Assembly (NCBI GenBank): GCA_943331415.1
Contig: CALQLM010000021.1
Location: 1-8,502, forward strand
Direction: 5' to 3'
From: Bifidobacterium breve
GTDB lineage: Bacteria; Actinomycetota; Actinomycetes; Mycobacteriales; Mycobacteriaceae
DNA length: 8,502 bases
The notes beneath the pieces are model-generated. The model was given only the letters and a program-made list of their open reading frames with translations, did no database searches and was not told where the DNA came from. The position numbers and the translations under genes are program-made. Numbering within the stretch: the stretch's first letter is position 1; every line of letters starts with the position of its first letter. Below are positions 6,038 to 8,502 of this stretch, piece after piece.

Positions 6038-6898
6038 TTGACGCAGCTTAGGTCGGTTCCCTCTCAGCAATCCGCGACGTTCGAGGTCTTGGGCTTGCCA
6101 GAGGCGGATGACACGGTTGACGCAGCCACGCTCCGTGCAGAGCGGCCGATGTTCTCCAGCACCGAGGACACCGACATCCTGCCCCGCACTCCGCAGCACC
6201 GCCGCCAGCCCACCAGCGCTGCCCGTGGGCGCGTGCTCATCGCCGCGATGGCCGTCGGCGCGGCTGCTGCGGCCGCGTACACCATGGTCAATCCCCGCCT
6301 GCAGGACACCACCACGCGCACCGTGCTGGCCGGCGAGAAGGCCCCGATGGAGGGCGCACCCACCTCCGAGTTGCGCGGCGTGCAACTGATCTCCGTCAAA
6401 CCGGCCATCAACGCCGTCGTGCACGCCGAGGAACTCGCCAAAGGTGCGGCCTATGCGGCCGAGCGCGCCGAACGCGAGGCTCGGTTGCAACGCCCGCTCT
6501 TCGCCATGCCGACCCGAGGACTTTTCACCTCGGGATTCGGTTACCGCTGGGGCGCGCTTCATGACGGCGTGGACCTGGCTGGGCCGATCGGGACCCCGAT
6601 CTACGCCGCCTCCGATGGCATCGTCAAGGAGGCCGGACCCACCAACTCCGGTTACGGCGCCTGGGTCCTGATCCGGCACTCCGACGGCACCGTGACGCGC
6701 TACGGACACGTCAGCAGTTGGAGCGTTCAGGTCGGTCAGCGAGTGTTTGCGGGCGACCAGGTCGCCACTATCGGCAATCGGGGCAACTCCACTGGTCCCC
6801 ACTTGCACTTCTCGGTATTGCTCGGTGGCACCAGCCCCACCGACCCGGTGTCGTGGCTCTCGGCCCGGGGCGTCAATATCGGCCCGTACACCGGTTAG
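6038..6898 (+). CDS. Membrane-anchored M23 (LytM-type) peptidase
   Basis: A 286-residue protein from a TTG start. Residues 1-63 are polar and lack a signal sequence. A single hydrophobic, alanine-rich segment at about 66-83 should span the membrane and place the rest outside. A helical, Ala/Glu/Arg-rich stretch (about 128-150, possible coiled coil) links to the M23 domain at about 158-275. Zinc and catalytic residues are all present: H175 and D179 in HDGVD, H224 in YGH, and H255-L256-H257. Family members cut peptide cross-links in peptidoglycan, so a cell-wall remodelling endopeptidase is likely, though the exact bond is unknown. Position between uvrD1 and sucC matches M. tuberculosis Rv0950c. 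It is convergent with uvrD1, 14 bp apart. Confidence 0.9.
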   Translation: MTQLRSVPSQQSATFEVLGLPEADDTVDAATLRAERPMFSSTEDTDILPRTPQHRRQPTSAARGRVLIAAMAVGAAAAAAYTMVNPRLQDTTTRTVLAGEKAPMEGAPTSELRGVQLISVKPAINAVVHAEELAKGAAYAAERAEREARLQRPLFAMPTRGLFTSGFGYRWGALHDGVDLAGPIGTPIYAASDGIVKEAGPTNSGYGAWVLIRHSDGTVTRYGHVSSWSVQVGQRVFAGDQVATIGNRGNSTGPHLHFSVLLGGTSPTDPVSWLSARGVNIGPYTG

Positions 6899-6912
6899 CC
6901 GAGAGAACCCTT

Positions 6913-8502
6913 CTACAGCTTCTGCAGCGGTGCGTGATTGTGCATCAGCTTGACCCTGCCCGCGCTGCCGAAATCAATCAGCGACATCGCCGATTCACCG
7001 GAGCCTGAGACCTCTTCGACCCGCCCCAGTCCGTACTTGTCGTGGTTGACCCGATCCCCTGGCGCAAGTACCAGTAACGGCCGCTTACCCGTGCCGCTGG
7101 CGGGTGACGGGCGCGGCGGGCCGAACCGGCCGGCAATCGGGGCACTGAGCGACGATGTCGAAGACTGCTCGGTTCGCCGCCAGTCAATGAGGTCCTCGGG
7201 AATCTCACGCAGGAAGCGCGACTCAGGGTTGAGCATCGGTTGACCCCACGACGATCGCACCTTGGCCCGACTGAGATACAGCCGTTGGCGTGCTCTGGTG
7301 ATACCGACATAGGCCAGACGCCGTTCCTCGCTCAGTTCCGTAGGGTCACCGAGTGCTCGCATATGCGGAAACATCCCGTCCTCCCAGCCCGTGACGAAGA
7401 CGACCGGGAACTCCAGACCCTTGGCAGTGTGCAGTGTCATCAGAGTGACCACACCGGAGTCATGCTCGGGTAGCTCATCGGAGTCGGCGACCAGTGAGAC
7501 ACGTTCCAAGAACTCGGCCAGTACGCCTGGCCGCGCATCTACCTCGTCATCGACGTCGAGGTCGGTCTCCACTGCTTCGGCATTGGCCCGATCGATACTG
7601 AATTCGTGTGCGACACTGACTAATTCGTTCAGGTTATCCAACCTGGCCAGATCCTGGGGATCGTTCGACGACTCCAACTCCGCGCGATAACCGGTGCGGT
7701 CGAGTACGGCCTCGACGAGGTCACCCAGTTCGCCGTCGAGGCATCCACGAAGATCGTCGAGCACAGTGACGAATCCGGCGATCGCCTTTTCCGAGCGGGA
7801 ATTGAGTAGTGGTACTCGACCCGCGGCTGCGGCGTTCAGTGCCTCGGCGAAGGTGCAGTCCACGCTCTCGGCATAAACGGCCACGCACGCCTCAGCACGG
7901 TCGCCGATACCGCGGCGCGGGGTGTTGAGGATGCGCCGCATGCTCACCGCATCACCTGGGTTGTCCAACACCCTCAGGTAGGCGACGATATCGCGAATCT
8001 CCCTGCGCTCGTAGAATCGGACGCCGCCGACCACCTTGTAGGGAATGCCGGCGCGGATGAACACTTCTTCGACCGACCGGGACGAGTTATTGGTGCGGTA
8101 GAAGACGGCGACGTCGTTGTAGGTGATCTCGCCGCGGTCGGCGAGAGCATCGATCTCCCCCGCGACAAACCTCGCCTCGTCGTGCTCATTGTCGGCGACA
8201 TAACCGACAATCAATTCGCCGTCACCCGAATCGGTCCATAGTCGCTTATCGCGCCGTCCGGAATTGAACGCAATCACAGCATTGGCTGCCGACAGAATAT
8301 TCTGAGTCGAACGGTAGTTCTGTTCCAGCAGAATCGTTGTGGCGCTGGGAAAGTCGCGCTCAAAATCCTCAATGTTGCGGATGGTCGCACCGCGAAACGC
8401 GTAGATGGACTGGTCGGCATCACCGACAACGCACAACTCAGCGGGCGGCACAGTGGCGGTGTCAGGTGCCGCCACACCCACCAACTCACGCACGAGGACG
8501 TA
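6913..8502 (-). CDS. uvrD1: SF1A DNA helicase UvrD1/PcrA (N-terminus cut by window edge)
   Basis: The last 529 residues of an ATP-dependent 3'-5' helicase acting in nucleotide excision repair and replication or transcription conflict. The frame stays open to the window end. An in-frame GTG at 8493 is not a true start, since homologues have the Walker A and DEYQDT motifs further upstream (about 240 residues missing). Numbering from the first visible residue: motif III GDADQSIYAFRGA (27-39), motif IV QNYRST (61-66), motif V VVTLMTLHTAKGLEFPVVFV (351-370), motif VI EERRLAYVGITRARQ (392-406). The end (about 477-529, PGDRVNHDKYGLGRV) is the Tudor-like C-terminal domain, which in PcrA binds RNA polymerase. 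Two cysteines in the 2B region (C206, C216) are of interest. The gene is convergent with the peptidase. Confidence 0.95.
   Translation of the reverse strand, partial: YVLVRELVGVAAPDTATVPPAELCVVGDADQSIYAFRGATIRNIEDFERDFPSATTILLEQNYRSTQNILSAANAVIAFNSGRRDKRLWTDSGDGELIVGYVADNEHDEARFVAGEIDALADRGEITYNDVAVFYRTNNSSRSVEEVFIRAGIPYKVVGGVRFYERREIRDIVAYLRVLDNPGDAVSMRRILNTPRRGIGDRAEACVAVYAESVDCTFAEALNAAAAGRVPLLNSRSEKAIAGFVTVLDDLRGCLDGELGDLVEAVLDRTGYRAELESSNDPQDLARLDNLNELVSVAHEFSIDRANAEAVETDLDVDDEVDARPGVLAEFLERVSLVADSDELPEHDSGVVTLMTLHTAKGLEFPVVFVTGWEDGMFPHMRALGDPTELSEERRLAYVGITRARQRLYLSRAKVRSSWGQPMLNPESRFLREIPEDLIDWRRTEQSSTSSLSAPIAGRFGPPRPSPASGTGKRPLLVLAPGDRVNHDKYGLGRVEEVSGSGESAMSLIDFGSAGRVKLMHNHAPLQKL

Noticed and set aside
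6017..6808. Minus-strand open frame over the M23 peptidase
   Set aside because: The plus strand has intact M23 zinc motifs; the antisense frame has none.
6892..6915. Terminator between the peptidase and uvrD1
   Set aside because: Only a 3 bp stem (CGG/CCG) and no T-tract are visible in the short convergent gap.
8491..8493. GTG as the start of the helicase gene
   Set aside because: The frame is open to the window end, and helicase motifs I and II, which must precede motif III, would be missing; the gene is simply cut by the edge.

Overview
The window looks like a chromosomal segment of a mycobacterium (Mycobacterium sensu lato), probably a fast-growing or environmental species. The evidence is high G+C coding sequence, frequent GTG/TTG starts, and the gene order uvrD1 - M23 peptidase - sucC - sucD. 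That order matches the uvrD1 / Rv0950c / sucC / sucD locus of M. tuberculosis as I remember it; I could not run an alignment. Downstream of sucD the content differs from what I recall for M. tuberculosis and looks like a lineage-specific neighbourhood. No mobile element, CRISPR array, tRNA or rRNA gene is visible.

Layout, left to right. (1) 1-688, minus: the N-terminal ~229 residues of an APH/choline-kinase-fold small-molecule kinase, cut by the window edge. (2) 689-829: a 141 bp divergent intergenic region. (3) 830-2149, plus: a class-III PLP enzyme closest to the ethanolamine-phosphate / phosphohydroxylysine phospho-lyase group. (4) 2156-3679, minus: a thiolase-fold protein of the TLP1 type whose catalytic residues appear to be lost. 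It meets the PLP gene tail to tail across 6 bp. (5) 3687-4589 and 4592-5770, minus: sucD and sucC, the two subunits of succinyl-CoA synthetase. With the thiolase-like gene they form a tightly packed sucC-sucD-TLP1 cluster. (6) 5771-6037: a 267 bp divergent regulatory region with a CRP-like site, a perfect 14 bp palindrome, short direct repeats and GTTACC-type boxes. (7) 6038-6898, plus: a membrane-anchored M23 (LytM-type) peptidase with intact zinc ligands. (8) 6913-8502, minus: the C-terminal two thirds of the SF1A helicase UvrD1/PcrA, cut by the right edge.

How the genes may work together. SucCD interconverts succinyl-CoA and succinate in the TCA cycle. The co-directional thiolase-like gene suggests a CoA-related but probably non-thiolytic role. 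The divergent kinase and PLP enzyme resemble a two-step amino-alcohol degradation module: phosphorylate the alcohol, then eliminate phosphate and ammonia to give an aldehyde. This is how human HYKK/PHYKPL handle hydroxylysine. A CRP-like site between sucC and the peptidase gene could tie central carbon flux and cell-wall remodelling to cAMP. All functional links beyond the core enzyme identities are inference.
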